Source of the DNA: Persicaria tinctoria | Taxonomy: Eukaryota > Streptophyta > Magnoliopsida > Caryophyllales > Polygonaceae | Length of the DNA: 64,000 nt | Reading direction: 5' to 3' | Assembly (NCBI GenBank): GCA_037127255.1 | Contig: JBANSL010000002.1 | Location: 8,786,001-8,850,000, forward strand | Shown: in pieces, positions 9,406-19,654 of the stretch | How the letters are laid out: each line of letters opens with the position of its first letter | Numbering within the stretch: position 1 is the first letter of the stretch | Notes under the pieces: generated by a model | What the model saw: the letters and a program-made list of their open reading frames with translations, nothing else | Database searches by the model: none | Told to the model about the DNA's origin: nothing | Made by a program: the position numbers and the translations under genes

Positions 9406-10703
9406 TGACGGAGGGGAAACTTGTCGTTGATTCCGCCAAAGAAACTCAAACCTAAAACTAGTATAGTAATAAGTAAGAGGTCGATCCCACAGGGAAATTT
9501 ATAAACTCAAACGTGATTTCAATGCCGATTAAAGTAGCCAAAGAGGGGGGTTTTGAGTGTGAAAGATCCGCCTTTTATCAAAGCGGATTAAACAAAGCAA
9601 AGTAAAGGAATTGGTTTTAGACAATTTAGGAGAAGCAATTCCACCTACAATTTTCCACTTTATTGGATTGAAGCGATCCTTGTAACTTCTTCTCGTCCTA
9701 TTATGTTTCCTATGAATGCCCTTGTCCCGACCTAATATAGTTACTAGTCCAATCAGTCCTAGAAACCCTTATCAATCGAACAGTCCCTAAAGAAGGATTT
9801 AACCCAATTGATAGCTTTAAGTTCAGAGATTAGCCAAGGTATTTACAGTCCCTAAAGAAGGATTTAACAACACATTCAACTTCCTACTCATTCAATTAGT
9901 TCAATTAGCCCTAAAGGAACAAGTTTGCCACTTAGGTTAAGGTTCACAATCAGGAATCTACAAAACCTTAGCGATTGAATTGATTCTACCAAGTTGATCA
10001 GTCAAGATAGAACAAAACAATAATCAATCAAGCACAAAGAAGTTGAAGCATTCACAAATAGGAAACCAGGAGCGAGAATTAGAAACTCACAATCAATCCG
10101 AATAAAGCTTCAAATTGCAGGCAGAATCGATGAGTTTAGTTCCTCATGGGAGACATAGCTCAAAATCTCTAAAGCGTCTAATGGTTGTATGAGTAGAATC
10201 AAAGGTAATGAAAAATAACATAAAAGGCCTCTTAAAAAGATCCCAAGTCGGCCTCAAAGTAAACAATTTAGAAACTAGGGTTTTTTCCATCAAAACGGCG
10301 CGCGACTGTACGTGCGGCGGCCGCCGCAGGTGGTGCGGCGCCCGCCGCAAATGCTTCTTTTGCTTCCCGCTGCGGCGGGCTCTGGCGCGGCCGCGTCCCA
10401 CCTGGCGCGCCCGCGGCGCTTCCGGCGCGCCCGCGTCTTATCTCGGTCTTTGCTTTCTTTGCAGCTTCTCTTCTCGTCTTGCTTCTTCTTCCTTGTTCCT
10501 TCCCATGTATCTTGTGTTCCTCTTCGAGATATTGCATCTCCCAAATGTGTTCCGATTCAATCTGCGAGATAAACACGAAATTGCGCAGAATCCGAACTCT
10601 TCTAAAATAAACACAAGATGCAATTTAACAACAAAGCAAGCAAGAAATGCAACCTAACTAAACTAAATATATCTATAATGCCTATCTAAAATATGCATTA
10701 TCA
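9406..10703 (-). repeat. Gypsy 3' LTR (1298 bp)
   Basis: The LTR begins TGACGGAGGGGAAAC and ends TGCATTATCA on the plus strand. It is 87 bases longer than its partner. About 65 bases come from a segment between two 22-bp direct repeats (9781-9802 and 9846-9867) that the other LTR has only once. A further 21 bases come from an extra unit in the GC-rich block near 10310-10350. The open frames in this LTR are repeated in the other LTR and are not considered genes. Confidence 0.9.
10310..10436. repeat. GC-rich GCGGCGCCCGCCGC-type block in the 3' LTR
   Basis: The block contains GCGGCGGCCGCCGC, GCGGCGCCCGCCGC, GCTGCGGCGGGC and several GGCGCGCCCGCG units in an otherwise AT-rich LTR. The first two units are a 21-bp tandem duplication that is single in the 5' LTR. 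The core matches blocks in the Gypsy gag gene and in the Copia pol gene at about 2.1 kb. Confidence 0.85.
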
Positions 10704-10716
10704 AATCCCCCACACT
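10704..10716 (-). other. Gypsy polypurine tract
   Basis: Next to the 3' LTR the minus strand reads AAGTGTGGGGGATTT, a purine-rich primer site for plus-strand synthesis. A very similar motif (CAAGTGTGGGGGAGAG on the minus strand) occurs at about 11941-11956, where it follows TTGAGGACAATG. This pairing is common in plant Athila/Tat tails. Confidence 0.7.
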
Positions 10717-12130
10717 TAACCTTTGCTTGTCCTCAAGCAATGATAGAATGAACATGAATCAATGTATCCCACAGGACATCCCTTCAAGTTTCAACATTAC
10801 CAAAAGCAACATCATAGCAGGTGAAAACATAAGCTAAGCAAACAAATGTCATAGCATGTACTCAGGTGATCAAAGCTTAGAAGTAGACATCATCCAACCT
10901 CACCAGAATTATGTGTTTCACTCATGTGTTTAGGCTTTTAAGTACAATTCTCAACTCAAACAAAAAATGCACTAAGCTCATAGACATTGACCACCATATC
11001 ACCAAATATCTACCGAAATGTCATTACTTGCGGGACAACATAAAGAAAATATAATGCAACACTTTATATTTTTTCTTCTTTTTCTTTGGTTTTCTTTTCT
11101 CTTTTTTTTTTTCTTTCTTGGTGCTTTCCTTACGCGAAGCGCAAACATGGGTGTCATGAATGGCCCCGGTCTATCAACACCTCAACTTACTAATATGAAG
11201 TCCACTTGAACACCTTTTGACGCAAGTTGCAAACATGGGTGTCATGAATGAACCTGGTTACTCAATGATCAAGCTTCTTTCCTAGTGGATAGTTTTCAAC
11301 ACCTTTTTGCGCGAATCATACCCATGGGTGTCATGCATAGATCCGGTTACTCAGTGCATCAACCATTGCCACCTTATTCACTAAGTGTGCATAAAATGAA
11401 ATAAAAAGACTCAAAATATAAACATAAACTCCGCAAGCAATAAACATGTGCATCGATCTTCAAAAATAGATACTGCAGTCAATGCCAAGAGGTAGCAACA
11501 CTAGGCGAGTAATTCACACAATTTGAGCAAAAGAATTCAAATAAGGCCAAACATCCTCACAGGGTCATGTTTTTAGGACTTCAATCGTACTTTAGCTCAA
11601 TCATACATGCTCAATTATATTTGCTAGCTCATGTTCCACAAAAATCAAATAGAAATAATAATCAAAACATCCAGAACTCCATGGGATTTTTATGAATCAT
11701 GCTTGAAATTTAAAATAGAGGACAAACTAAGCAAGATGGGTATTTGAATAACACATATATATGCAATGCATGCTCTATTCCTAATATTTTCGAAATTTAA
11801 ATTTTTTTTTTTTTAATTCCGAAAATTAAAATAAATAAGACTAAACAACAATTAAACTAATCAACAACTTAAATAAACTTAAACATGGTGCAGAAAATTA
11901 AAAATGCTCTAACTACATGCACTATATGAATAAAACTCCTCTCCCCCACACTTGAAGTTTTCATTGTCCTCAATGAAACATTAAAGACAACAAAAGTGAA
12001 TCTCATATACTCAGGGTGAAGGAAAAGAAAAAGAAAAGAAATAAAAATAGCGAAAAATGTACCTCGGGTTGCCTCCCGAGAAGCGCCTTTGTTTCAAGTC
12101 GTTGGCTCGACGTGATGGCCCTTGATTGGC
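10717..12130 (-). other. Non-coding tail of the Gypsy element with imperfect 88-bp tandem repeats
   Basis: There is no coding frame. Three imperfect copies of a unit containing CATGGGTGTCATG occur at about 11145, 11233 and 11322, spaced 88-89 bases. Near the gag stop, 12063-12080 holds the hairpin CTCGGG-TTGCCT-CCCGAG, the conserved post-pol motif of this lineage. No envelope-like ORF is present. Confidence 0.7.
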
Positions 12131-14692
12131 CTATGTTCCTCCACCAGGGTCACCAACCCCTGTTATTTTATTGACAAATGCGGGTACGCCTGAAAAGTGT
12201 GGCTTCTTGTTCCAACATTCATCCATTACCCTCTGCTCCTCTCCATGAGCTTTTCCTTGGGGTTGTCCTGGAATCACAAAAGGTTTTAATTTGTTAGGAG
12301 GTTCAAATTTCCATAAACTATTTTCCTTAGGCGTCTCTAACAACGTACGAAAATTATTGTTGTGATAAGTATTGTCAGTAATAGGCATATCTAAAGAGTT
12401 GTCAGAAGAAAGCTTAGCATGATTAAAGAGAGAGAATTCTATCTTTTTCCCATCAAACTCCATAGTCAGTAGACCCTCACAACAATCAATTTTTGTTTTC
12501 GCAGTTTTCAGGAATGGCCTTCCCAGTATAATGGGTGTTTCAGGGGTTCCCCGCTCCATATCTAAAACAAAGAAATCAACAGGGAAAAACAAATCATCCA
12601 CCATAACTAAAACATCTTCAACAACGCCTCTTGGTCTGATTTGTGATCGATCAGCAAGTTGCACTGTAACCCCAGTCTCAGTCAGAGGACCCAAACCCAA
12701 AGACAGGTACATGTTATAAGAAATAACATTAATTGAGGCTCCTAGATCTAACATGGCTTGTTTGAATCTAGTATTCCCAATCGCACATGGAATCGTAAAC
12801 ATACCTGGATCTCCGCATTTTTCAGGCAATTTCCTTTGCAACATAGCAGAAACATTTTCATTCAAGCTTACCTTTTCCTTCTTTTTTAGTCTCTGCTTCC
12901 TCTTGATGGTGCACAATTCCTTCAAAAATTTAGCATATCTAGGAATGCTCTTAATTAAGCTAAGTAAAGGAATATTTACCGCACACTTGCCGAATGTCTC
13001 GAAGATCTCATTGTCATTCTCATATGTTCGTGTGTCTTTCAAGGCTTCCGGGAAAGGCGGAATGGGCTTTGGAATCTCCATAGGTGAGGGAGAAGAAGGA
13101 GTAGAAGAGGACGAAGGAGAAGGAGGAGAAACGAAAAGAGGAGGGGAAGAAATCGTACCAGGAGGAGACTCGGCGGCAAAGCTACCTGACGCGGGCGCGC
13201 TGTAGGGGGCGCGACCGCGCTGAGTTCCACCTGCGGCGGGCGCGGCTAGAAAGCCTTCTCTGGCGGCGGGCACCGCAAGGTGCTGCGGCGGGCGCCGCAA
13301 GGGATGCCGCGGGCGCCGCACGACTGCTCGGCCGTTTTCGTCTTCAATTATTTCTATTTCCTCATCCACCATCTCCTCATCGTCCTTTTGAGTTGTGGCA
13401 ATCAGGTCCTTGCCACTCCTAAGCGTTATTGCACTGACATTCTCCCTTGTCGGATTCTCAATGGTCTGTGACGGAAGCTTTCCTGAACTATTTGCTTCCT
13501 TAGCACTTAAGATTTGAATGAGCTGACTCATTTGATTCTCAAGATTTGTCATCCGATCGGATTGCTGCTTCTCTAGATTCGCCATCCGCTCTGACTGCTG
13601 TTTATCATTCCTCATGACCAGTCGCGACAGTTTCTGCAATGGGTCCTCATTGTCTCCATTTGATTGTTGCTGACCTCCCTGTCGAGGTTCATATTGTTGT
13701 TGAGGCCTTTCCTGTTGCCCCCCTTGCTGATTAAAAGAGGCTTGGTAGTTCCCATAGCCTTGCTGATAGCCCCTATTGTAGTTGTTGTTGTTGAAATACC
13801 CAGGATTTCCATAATTGCCTTGCATAGGCCTTTGTTGAGCGAAATTCCCAATGGCATTCAATTCAACATTAGGATCTTGTAGAAGCGGGCACATGTCCAT
13901 GGGATGAGTGTATTGACTGCAGAGACCACATGCCTTCAGTTGTTTAGGAGTCCTATCAATAACCATTTGTTTCATCATCTCCTTTACCTCTGCCATATCA
14001 GTCTGAAGTGCAGCCACATTAGCATCAACAGCGAGTACACCCCCAGTGCGAGGATTCTTATTGAACTGTCTGGAGCCCTCATATAGCTCCTTAAACACCT
14101 CCCAAGCTGCGGTAGGTGTCTTGTTCAGCATGTTACCTCCACAAGCAGAATTCACTGTTTTGCGCTCTATATCAGTCAACCCATTGAATAGAAAGAGAAC
14201 CAGATCCTTTTGAGCGTACCCATGGCATGGGCAGCTGGCGCAGAGTTTCTTGAAGCGCTCAAAGTACTCATGTATAGACTCTGTCGCGTACTGCTCAATG
14301 CTGCTGATGGACCTTTTCAAGGCATTTAACTTTGTTGCAGGGAAGTACATCTCTAGGAAGACTCTTTTCATCTCGGCCCAAGTAGCAATAGAGTCAGGTG
14401 GTAGATAGAAGAACCATTCGTTTGCATCATCCTTCAAAGTGAAAGGAAATGCTCTCAGCTTGATCTGCTCTTCAGTTACATTCGCTGGTTTCATCCCAAC
14501 AACCACCCTATGGAATTCAGACAGATGCTTGTGGGGATCCTCCCCACTCAACCCATGGAATTTGGGTAGAAGATGAACTACCCCTGACTTCAGCTCGAAG
14601 TTGACTCCTTCTGCTAGCGCATGGAATTGGATTGCTAGGGGTTCCTGTGCCAGATCAGGAGCAGAAAGCTCCTTTAGAGTGAGGTTCGCCAT
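12131..14692 (-). CDS. Gypsy Gag-protease polyprotein
   Basis: The 853-codon frame is open. Residues about 30-240 form the retrotransposon gag domain (FHGLSGEDPHKHL, WFFYLPPDSI, FERFKKLCASCP, LFNGL). A CX2CX4HX4C zinc knuckle (CGLCSQYTHPMDMC) lies at about 255-268, followed by a Gln/Asn/Gly-rich stretch. A low-complexity insertion at about 455-530 is encoded by a GC-rich block. The aspartic protease with DLGASINVIS (in place of DSGA, as often seen in Athila-like elements) and IILGRPFL lies at about 650-740. The frame ends shortly after, with no reverse transcriptase. The ATG sits about 105 bases from the PBS, the usual leader position. Confidence 0.9.
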   Translation of the reverse strand: MANLTLKELSAPDLAQEPLAIQFHALAEGVNFELKSGVVHLLPKFHGLSGEDPHKHLSEFHRVVVGMKPANVTEEQIKLRAFPFTLKDDANEWFFYLPPDSIATWAEMKRVFLEMYFPATKLNALKRSISSIEQYATESIHEYFERFKKLCASCPCHGYAQKDLVLFLFNGLTDIERKTVNSACGGNMLNKTPTAAWEVFKELYEGSRQFNKNPRTGGVLAVDANVAALQTDMAEVKEMMKQMVIDRTPKQLKACGLCSQYTHPMDMCPLLQDPNVELNAIGNFAQQRPMQGNYGNPGYFNNNNYNRGYQQGYGNYQASFNQQGGQQERPQQQYEPRQGGQQQSNGDNEDPLQKLSRLVMRNDKQQSERMANLEKQQSDRMTNLENQMSQLIQILSAKEANSSGKLPSQTIENPTRENVSAITLRSGKDLIATTQKDDEEMVDEEIEIIEDENGRAVVRRPRHPLRRPPQHLAVPAAREGFLAAPAAGGTQRGRAPYSAPASGSFAAESPPGTISSPPLFVSPPSPSSSSTPSSPSPMEIPKPIPPFPEALKDTRTYENDNEIFETFGKCAVNIPLLSLIKSIPRYAKFLKELCTIKRKQRLKKKEKVSLNENVSAMLQRKLPEKCGDPGMFTIPCAIGNTRFKQAMLDLGASINVISYNMYLSLGLGPLTETGVTVQLADRSQIRPRGVVEDVLVMVDDLFFPVDFFVLDMERGTPETPIILGRPFLKTAKTKIDCCEGLLTMEFDGKKIEFSLFNHAKLSSDNSLDMPITDNTYHNNNFRTLLETPKENSLWKFEPPNKLKPFVIPGQPQGKAHGEEQRVMDECWNKKPHFSGVPAFVNKITGVGDPGGGT
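13188..13330. repeat. GC-rich GCGGCGCCCGCCGC-type block in the Gypsy gag gene
   Basis: The plus strand reads CTGCGGCGGGCGCCGCAAGG, GCCGCGGGCGCCGCACG and related units in the region that encodes the variable linker between zinc knuckle and protease. The core is the same as in the LTRs of this element and in the Copia linker at 2.1 kb, but it is translated in another register. Confidence 0.85.
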
Positions 14693-14797
14693 CTCTGCAA
14701 TGCTTTCTACAGAGAAGGATTAGTAGCAAAGGTATGGACCTTATAAGACGGTCCACACCAAGATCAACACTAAAAACACACAAGAATTTAATAAAAG

Positions 14798-14815
14798 TCC
14801 CCGGCAACGGCGCCA
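14798..14815 (-). other. Gypsy primer-binding site, tRNA-Asp type
   Basis: The minus strand reads TGGCGCCGTTGCCGGGGA, complementary to the 3' end of plant tRNA-Asp including CCA. It starts four bases from the inner end of the 5' LTR. This PBS is common in Athila/Tat elements. Confidence 0.9.
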
Positions 14816-14819
14816 AATT

Positions 14820-16030
14820 TGACGGAGGGGAAACCTGTCGTTGATTCCGCCAAAGAAACTCAAACCTATAACTAGTATAGTAATAAGCAAGAGGTCGATC
14901 CCACAGGGAAATTTATGATTCAAGTGTGATTCAAGTGCCAATTAAAGTAGCCAAAGAGGGGGGTTTTGAGTGTGAAAGATCCGCCTTTTATCAAAGCGGA
15001 TTAAACAAAGCAAAGTAAAGGAATTGGTTTTAGACAATTTAGGAGAAGCAATTCCACCTACAATTTTCCACTTTATTGGATTGAAGCGATCCTTGTAACT
15101 TCTTCTCGTCCTATTATGTTTCCTATGAATGCCCTTGTCCCGACCTAATATAGTTACTAGTCCAATCAGTCCTAGAAACCCTTATCAATCGAACAGTCCC
15201 TAAAGAAGGATTTAACAACACATTCAACTTCCTACTCATTCAATTAGTTCAATCAGCCCTAAAGGAACAAGTTTGCCACTTAGGTTAAGGTTCACAATCA
15301 GGAATCTACAAAACCTTAGCGATTGAATTGATTCTACCAAGTTGATCAGTCAAGATAGAACAAAACAATAATCAATCAAGCACAAAGAAGTTGAAGCATT
15401 CACAAATAGGAAACCAGGAGCGAGAATTAGAAACTCACAATCAATCCGAATAAAGCTTCAAATTGCAGGCAGAATCGATGAGTTTAGTTCCTCATGGGAG
15501 ACATAGCTCAAAATCTCTAAAGCGTCTAATGGTTGTATGAGTAGAATCAAAGGTAATGAAAAATAACATAAAAGGCCTCTTAAAAAGATCCCAAGTCGGC
15601 CTCAAAGTAAACAATTTAGAAACTAGGGTTTTTTCCATCAAAACGGCGCGCGGCTGTACGTGCGGCGCCCGCCGCAAATGCTTCTTTTGCTTCCCGCTGC
15701 GGCGGGCTCTGGCGCGGCCGCGTCCCACCTGGCGCGCCCGCGGCGCTTCCGGCGCGCTCGCGTCTTATCTCGGTCTTTGCTTTCTTTGCAGCTTCTCTTC
15801 TCATCTTGCTTCTTCTTCCTTGTTCCTTCCCATGTATCTTGTGTTCCTCTTCGAGATATTGCATCTCCCAAATGTGTTCCGATTCAATCTGCGAGATAAA
15901 CACGAAATTGCGCAGAATCCGAACTCTTCTAAAATAAACACAAGATGCAATTTAACAACAAAGCAAGCAAGAAATGCAACCTAACTAAACTAAATATATC
16001 TATAATGCCTATCTAAAATATGCATTATCA
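14820..16030 (-). repeat. Gypsy 5' LTR (1211 bp)
   Basis: It starts TGACGGAGGGG and ends TGCATTATCA on the plus strand, matching the other LTR closely apart from the 65-bp and 21-bp differences and scattered substitutions. Its GC-rich block at about 15658-15770 is the single-unit version. High identity between the LTRs indicates an insertion that is not very old. Confidence 0.9.
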
Positions 16031-16035
16031 ATAAA

Positions 16036-17346
16036 CCCCCCCCCCCCGGCCCAATTTGCAGAAATGTCAAAAGGCCCAATAATTTACAAAAGTAACCGGT
16101 TGTGAGAACCTATTCATGCGGGTGACCTTTCAATTGCAATTTGGAAAGAGAAAATGGTAGAAAGGAGACATCACATCACGGTCATCTCTCATACTCACCA
16201 TTTCTGAAACCTGTAGAAATTCAAAAGACTTGGAGGAGAAAACCACCATTGCGAAAGCTTGGAGGGAGCACTTAGTGCGACGCCGGAACCGAGAGAGAGG
16301 AGGGGGGGGGGGGGGGAACCACCATTCAAGGGAGGGACGACCCGACATTGGAGAGAGACGAGAGTTGGTGCCCAATCCGCCATTGAAGATAGGTTATCCC
16401 CCATTCTCAATCTCTAAGCTTTCTCCTTTTATGGCGGTTTGGGGGTTTGAATGCATGTAAATTCGATTTGGGGCCGGTGGGAAGAATTGGGTGAATGGGG
16501 TTGGAAATTTGTGAAGGGAAAACCCTAATTGTATGTGTGGTGGGCGGTTTGGGGATAGGGGTGGAGATTTTCCATTGATGCTAAGTTGGGGATGAAATTG
16601 AAGGTCCAAATAGGGTAGAAACGATTAGACAACCCCCATGAAAGAATGAAATTTGGAATTTGATAACTCGTCAATGGCGAGTGGAGTCGTTCTTGTGGAT
16701 AGGGGAAACGATTGAATGGCTAGATATAGGAAATTCTGAGTTGGCTTCGATTTGGGGAAGTAGGGGACAACACATATGACTTGTCTTCGATTAGTTATAA
16801 TGGATAGTGTCTTTGAAAAACTCACGGTTTTAAACAAACCATCATGCTCGATGTAGTCTGGATAAATCTACTTAGGTACTCATGGTTTTAAAAAAATTTC
16901 TCGCACAAGGGATAATGAAGATGATATATACAAGATTTTAGAGGATTATGGATTAAAGGCTAACAGCCCCTTTGAGGCCATAGTTTCAAGTCTCATGTGC
17001 TAGTTTGTTGTTAGTGTTGTGGTAAAGTGTTGTTTTTGGACCCAATCACACTCGTGATCAACCTTTTGCTGTCTAACTATATGCTCATGATTCTTATGAT
17101 ATGAAGTTCTTTGAGTTTCGTTACTCTTGTATATTGAATAAAAAAAACGAAGATCCTCAAACCATCTGATGTCTTAAAGCATTCATATTTAGTTGTTGAT
17201 GTTTTTTCGTGGCATTTGTGTAGAGTTGTCATTTGGATGATGTTAAATTTTATGGCAGAAACATTATTTTGACTGGCTAGGCATTTGTATATATTGGCAA
17301 GGATTATTACTGAAATGAGTATTATCTGAATGACAGATTAAGGACA
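16036..17346. other. Interior of the candidate Mutator-like element, 5' part
   Basis: A C12 run directly follows the Gypsy insertion site and a G17 run lies at about 16300-16316. No ORF with recognisable domains is seen. The composition between 16130 and 16640 is G-rich and could be the leader of the element's gene. Confidence 0.3.
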
Positions 17347-17704
17347 ATGACAAAATCGAAAAGAAAAAAGGTCGCGACGTCGTTGAGCAAGAAGGTATCA
17401 CCTGTTATCACTTCTGATACAGATTAAGGGCCTTATTCATTTTTCTTGGTGATGTCAACTGTGTGGGCTTGTGTGATATTTGTGTAGGCGACACTACTCC
17501 TTCCTCCGACAAACTATTTTAGAGGGAGGTCGAACCAGTTCTCCAAGATGGCCATGCTGAACGGAATGGACGATGGCCTAGCTGTGGCTGATTGGCAAAT
17601 GTTGAAGGACAGCAGGCTAGGGGGCATTGTAAATATCGGATCCAATGTGTCGTATTGCTCAGCCATGATCCATTACTTCCTCGAGAGGCAACTGACTTAT
17701 ATTG
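17347..17704 (+). pseudogene. Exon pair resembling DUF1985/Ulp1-type transposon protein
   Basis: An ATG at 17347 opens a short basic exon (17347-17394, many Lys/Ser) ending at a GT donor. A second exon after ACAG-like sequence TTGTGTAG runs 17488-17704 and encodes about 72 residues, with NYFRGRSNQFSKMAML, DWQMLKDSRLGGIVNI and MIHYFLERQL. The pattern of a basic start, an aromatic-Arg block and a final hydrophobic HYFLxR segment recalls the DUF1985 domain of Ulp1-like proteins carried by Mutator-related elements. No continuation into a C48 protease domain is visible downstream, so the gene appears truncated or decayed. Assignment is tentative. Confidence 0.35.
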
Positions 17705-18873
17705 GTTAGGAAATATTGTTGTTCGTTGTGTTTGGTTGACTTGATAAACTTGTTAGCATTTCGAACTTTTGGAACCATGTGTTTTTTACTATATATGTAT
17801 GTTGTCGAGACTTGGTTATATTTATTATAGATGGTTGTGGCAAATGTTGCGTTATTATGCATTCTGTTTGGGTGTACTTGTCGTTTTTCTTATGGTTGAC
17901 AGTTTCTGAGATATATAAAACATGGTAAGGGACTGCTTGTTATCGGCTTAGTATTTGATGAGATTGGCTAGGGAAAATATTATAGTGGCTAGTAAGTACA
18001 AAACCTCGTACATATGTGAAACTAAATGCCCAGTTATGCACAAAATAAACGACCAAAACCCCAAAGTTTCCCTGATTGACATGCACACTACCAAAATACT
18101 ACCTTCGTCAACATACCCAAAAGATGCGGCATCCCACTACATAATCATATAATCGTCTATCCACGCCACGCTTCCTTAAGTCCTCAGTGTTAGTGTTCAC
18201 TATGAATGTTTTTCACCTTGATACAAGGTTATTCCCAATAAGCTCGGACGTTGTCTGTCGATCGTGGTTGTGTCTAACATTAATGCCGCATGTGTGCTTC
18301 TGCACAAACTTCCGCAATTGCCACGTGTATCCCTGTGTATGTCTAGATATATTCCGTTGATGACTAGGATTTTCCTTTGCCTGGCTAGTAACTGAATTTC
18401 TGGATTTTATTCTTCCAACTTGACGTTAATGGCAGCCATGGAGAAGAATCAGTTGTTTTTAACTTTTTGGTCCACCTGTCGATCTCCCCATCTCCTTTTA
18501 TACTCCCTTTGAAAACCAATAAACTCCCCATGTGATTTCCCTCCATTTTGCCTTGGCGGAAACTTTTTTTGTGAAAAGGGAACCCTCTCTCTCCTAGCAT
18601 TAAATGCTAGTCATTCCAAGCTTTCTCACCCTCTCTCCCAGTGTCACTGTCACCTCTGCATTCCTTCTTTTTTTTTTTTTTTTTGCCAAAATGATTACAC
18701 TCCCTCCTATTTTCGGTTGACACGTGTCCCACATTTTGTCACAACTTTTCCCGGTTTGTGAAGAGGGTAACCGGCAACCGGTTGTGCCCAATTTGCAAGA
18801 ATGACAAATTGTCACGCCTTTGCCAATTTTCTAGGTGGAGGTTATTTTTGCAAAGTGGAGGATGAAATGGTAT

Positions 18874-19570
18874 ATTCATGCAAATCATCCTTATAAAATG
18901 TTATTTAAGCTTTATTTCCAATAATTAATAGTGTAATTGAAGTTGAACGCATCCAAACTTTCTTCCACCTTTAAAAAAAACTAGTACTATTCCCGCGCCA
19001 TGACGCGATTTTTTAAAACTAAAATACTAATAATACATATAAATATATTATAAAATACTAATAAAAGTTAAGAAAAAAAAACTTTACCATAAATGTATCT
19101 TATAATTCTGAAATAATTTTTTTTATATCTCGTCTAAAGTATAATACATAAATGTAGATATTTTAAATCACCCAGTAATAATAATATCAATATCATTGTA
19201 ACTTTTTTAGAAATTTTAAAATCCGAATCATGCATTTAAATGTGATGGGTCACAACTAATAATTATATTCAATGTTTTGAATTAAACTCAATAGTTAGTA
19301 CATAAATGTGAGTTAAGCCTAATGGTTATATTAGATTGAATTCAATGTTTTGAATTAAGCTTAATTGTTAGTAAATATGTTAAGAATAAAAGAGAATGGA
19401 GGATTAAAAAAAATTAATGGAAAAAAAAAAGATAAAAGGAGAAATAAAAAAACAAAAAAAAACATAATTGGTCAATATTACTAAAACTCCTCTAAGATTG
19501 ACAGATTGACACATAAGCAAAGTTTTTTAAATTAAGGTTATATATAAAAGTGAAACAGGGATACATGATG
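18874..19570. other. AT-rich intergenic DNA left of NDUFS4
   Basis: The stretch is strongly AT-rich with short repeated phrases such as TTCAATGTTTTGAATTAA, which occurs twice (about 19270 and 19340). No coding or RNA gene is visible. Confidence 0.5.
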
Positions 19571-19580
19571 AGGACATTGT

Positions 19581-19654
19581 TGGGCCTTTGTGAGCTTTTG
19601 TATGAGAACGCTGGCCCAAAAGGGCATGTGACCAGTTTGCTCATGGGCTGGGCC
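19581..19654 (+). promoter_or_regulatory. Cluster of site II elements (TGGGCY) upstream of NDUFS4
   Basis: Four copies lie within 74 bases: TGGGCC at 19581, GGCCCA at 19613, TGGGCT at 19644 and TGGGCC at 19649 (the last two overlap by one base). They lie 140-215 bases before the ATG. Site II elements bound by TCP-type factors are known to coordinate nuclear genes for plant oxidative phosphorylation, which fits the downstream gene. Confidence 0.7.

Larger units (their letters stand above)
9401..16035 (-). mobile_element. Ty3/Gypsy (Athila/Tat-like) non-autonomous LTR retrotransposon, gag-protease only
   Basis: Two long LTRs (9406-10703 and 14820-16030) are flanked by ATAAC on the left and ATAAA on the right, a 5-bp target duplication with one change. 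Reading on the minus strand, the order is 5' LTR, PBS, gag-protease ORF, a 1.4-kb non-coding tail, PPT, 3' LTR. The conserved tail motif with CGGGAGGCAACCCGAGG that normally follows pol in this group directly follows the gag-protease ORF, so reverse transcriptase, RNase H and integrase have been cleanly removed. This organisation is like the TR-GAG class of non-autonomous elements, which depend on enzymes from relatives. Confidence 0.85.
9373..18873. mobile_element. Candidate Mutator-like DNA transposon hosting the Gypsy insertion
   Basis: The 33 bases at 9373-9405 (ATACCATTTC...TTGCAAAAATAAC) and the reverse complement of 18841-18873 agree at about 25 of 33 positions, with the outer 10 and inner 12 identical. 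Similarity appears to continue inward on the far side of the Gypsy insertion: CCCAATTTGCAGAAATG on the left against CCCAATTTGCAAGAATG on the right, and AACCGG motifs on both sides. Inside, at 17347-17704, lies an exon pair resembling DUF1985-type proteins of Mutator-related Kaonashi elements. No 9-bp target duplication could be fixed, and the true outer ends may extend beyond the coordinates given. Confidence 0.4.

Noticed and set aside
10208..10657. 149-codon frame in the Gypsy 3' LTR, repeated at 15556-15984
   Set aside because: It is conserved only because the two LTRs are copies of each other. The frame includes the GC-rich block and has no protein-like features.
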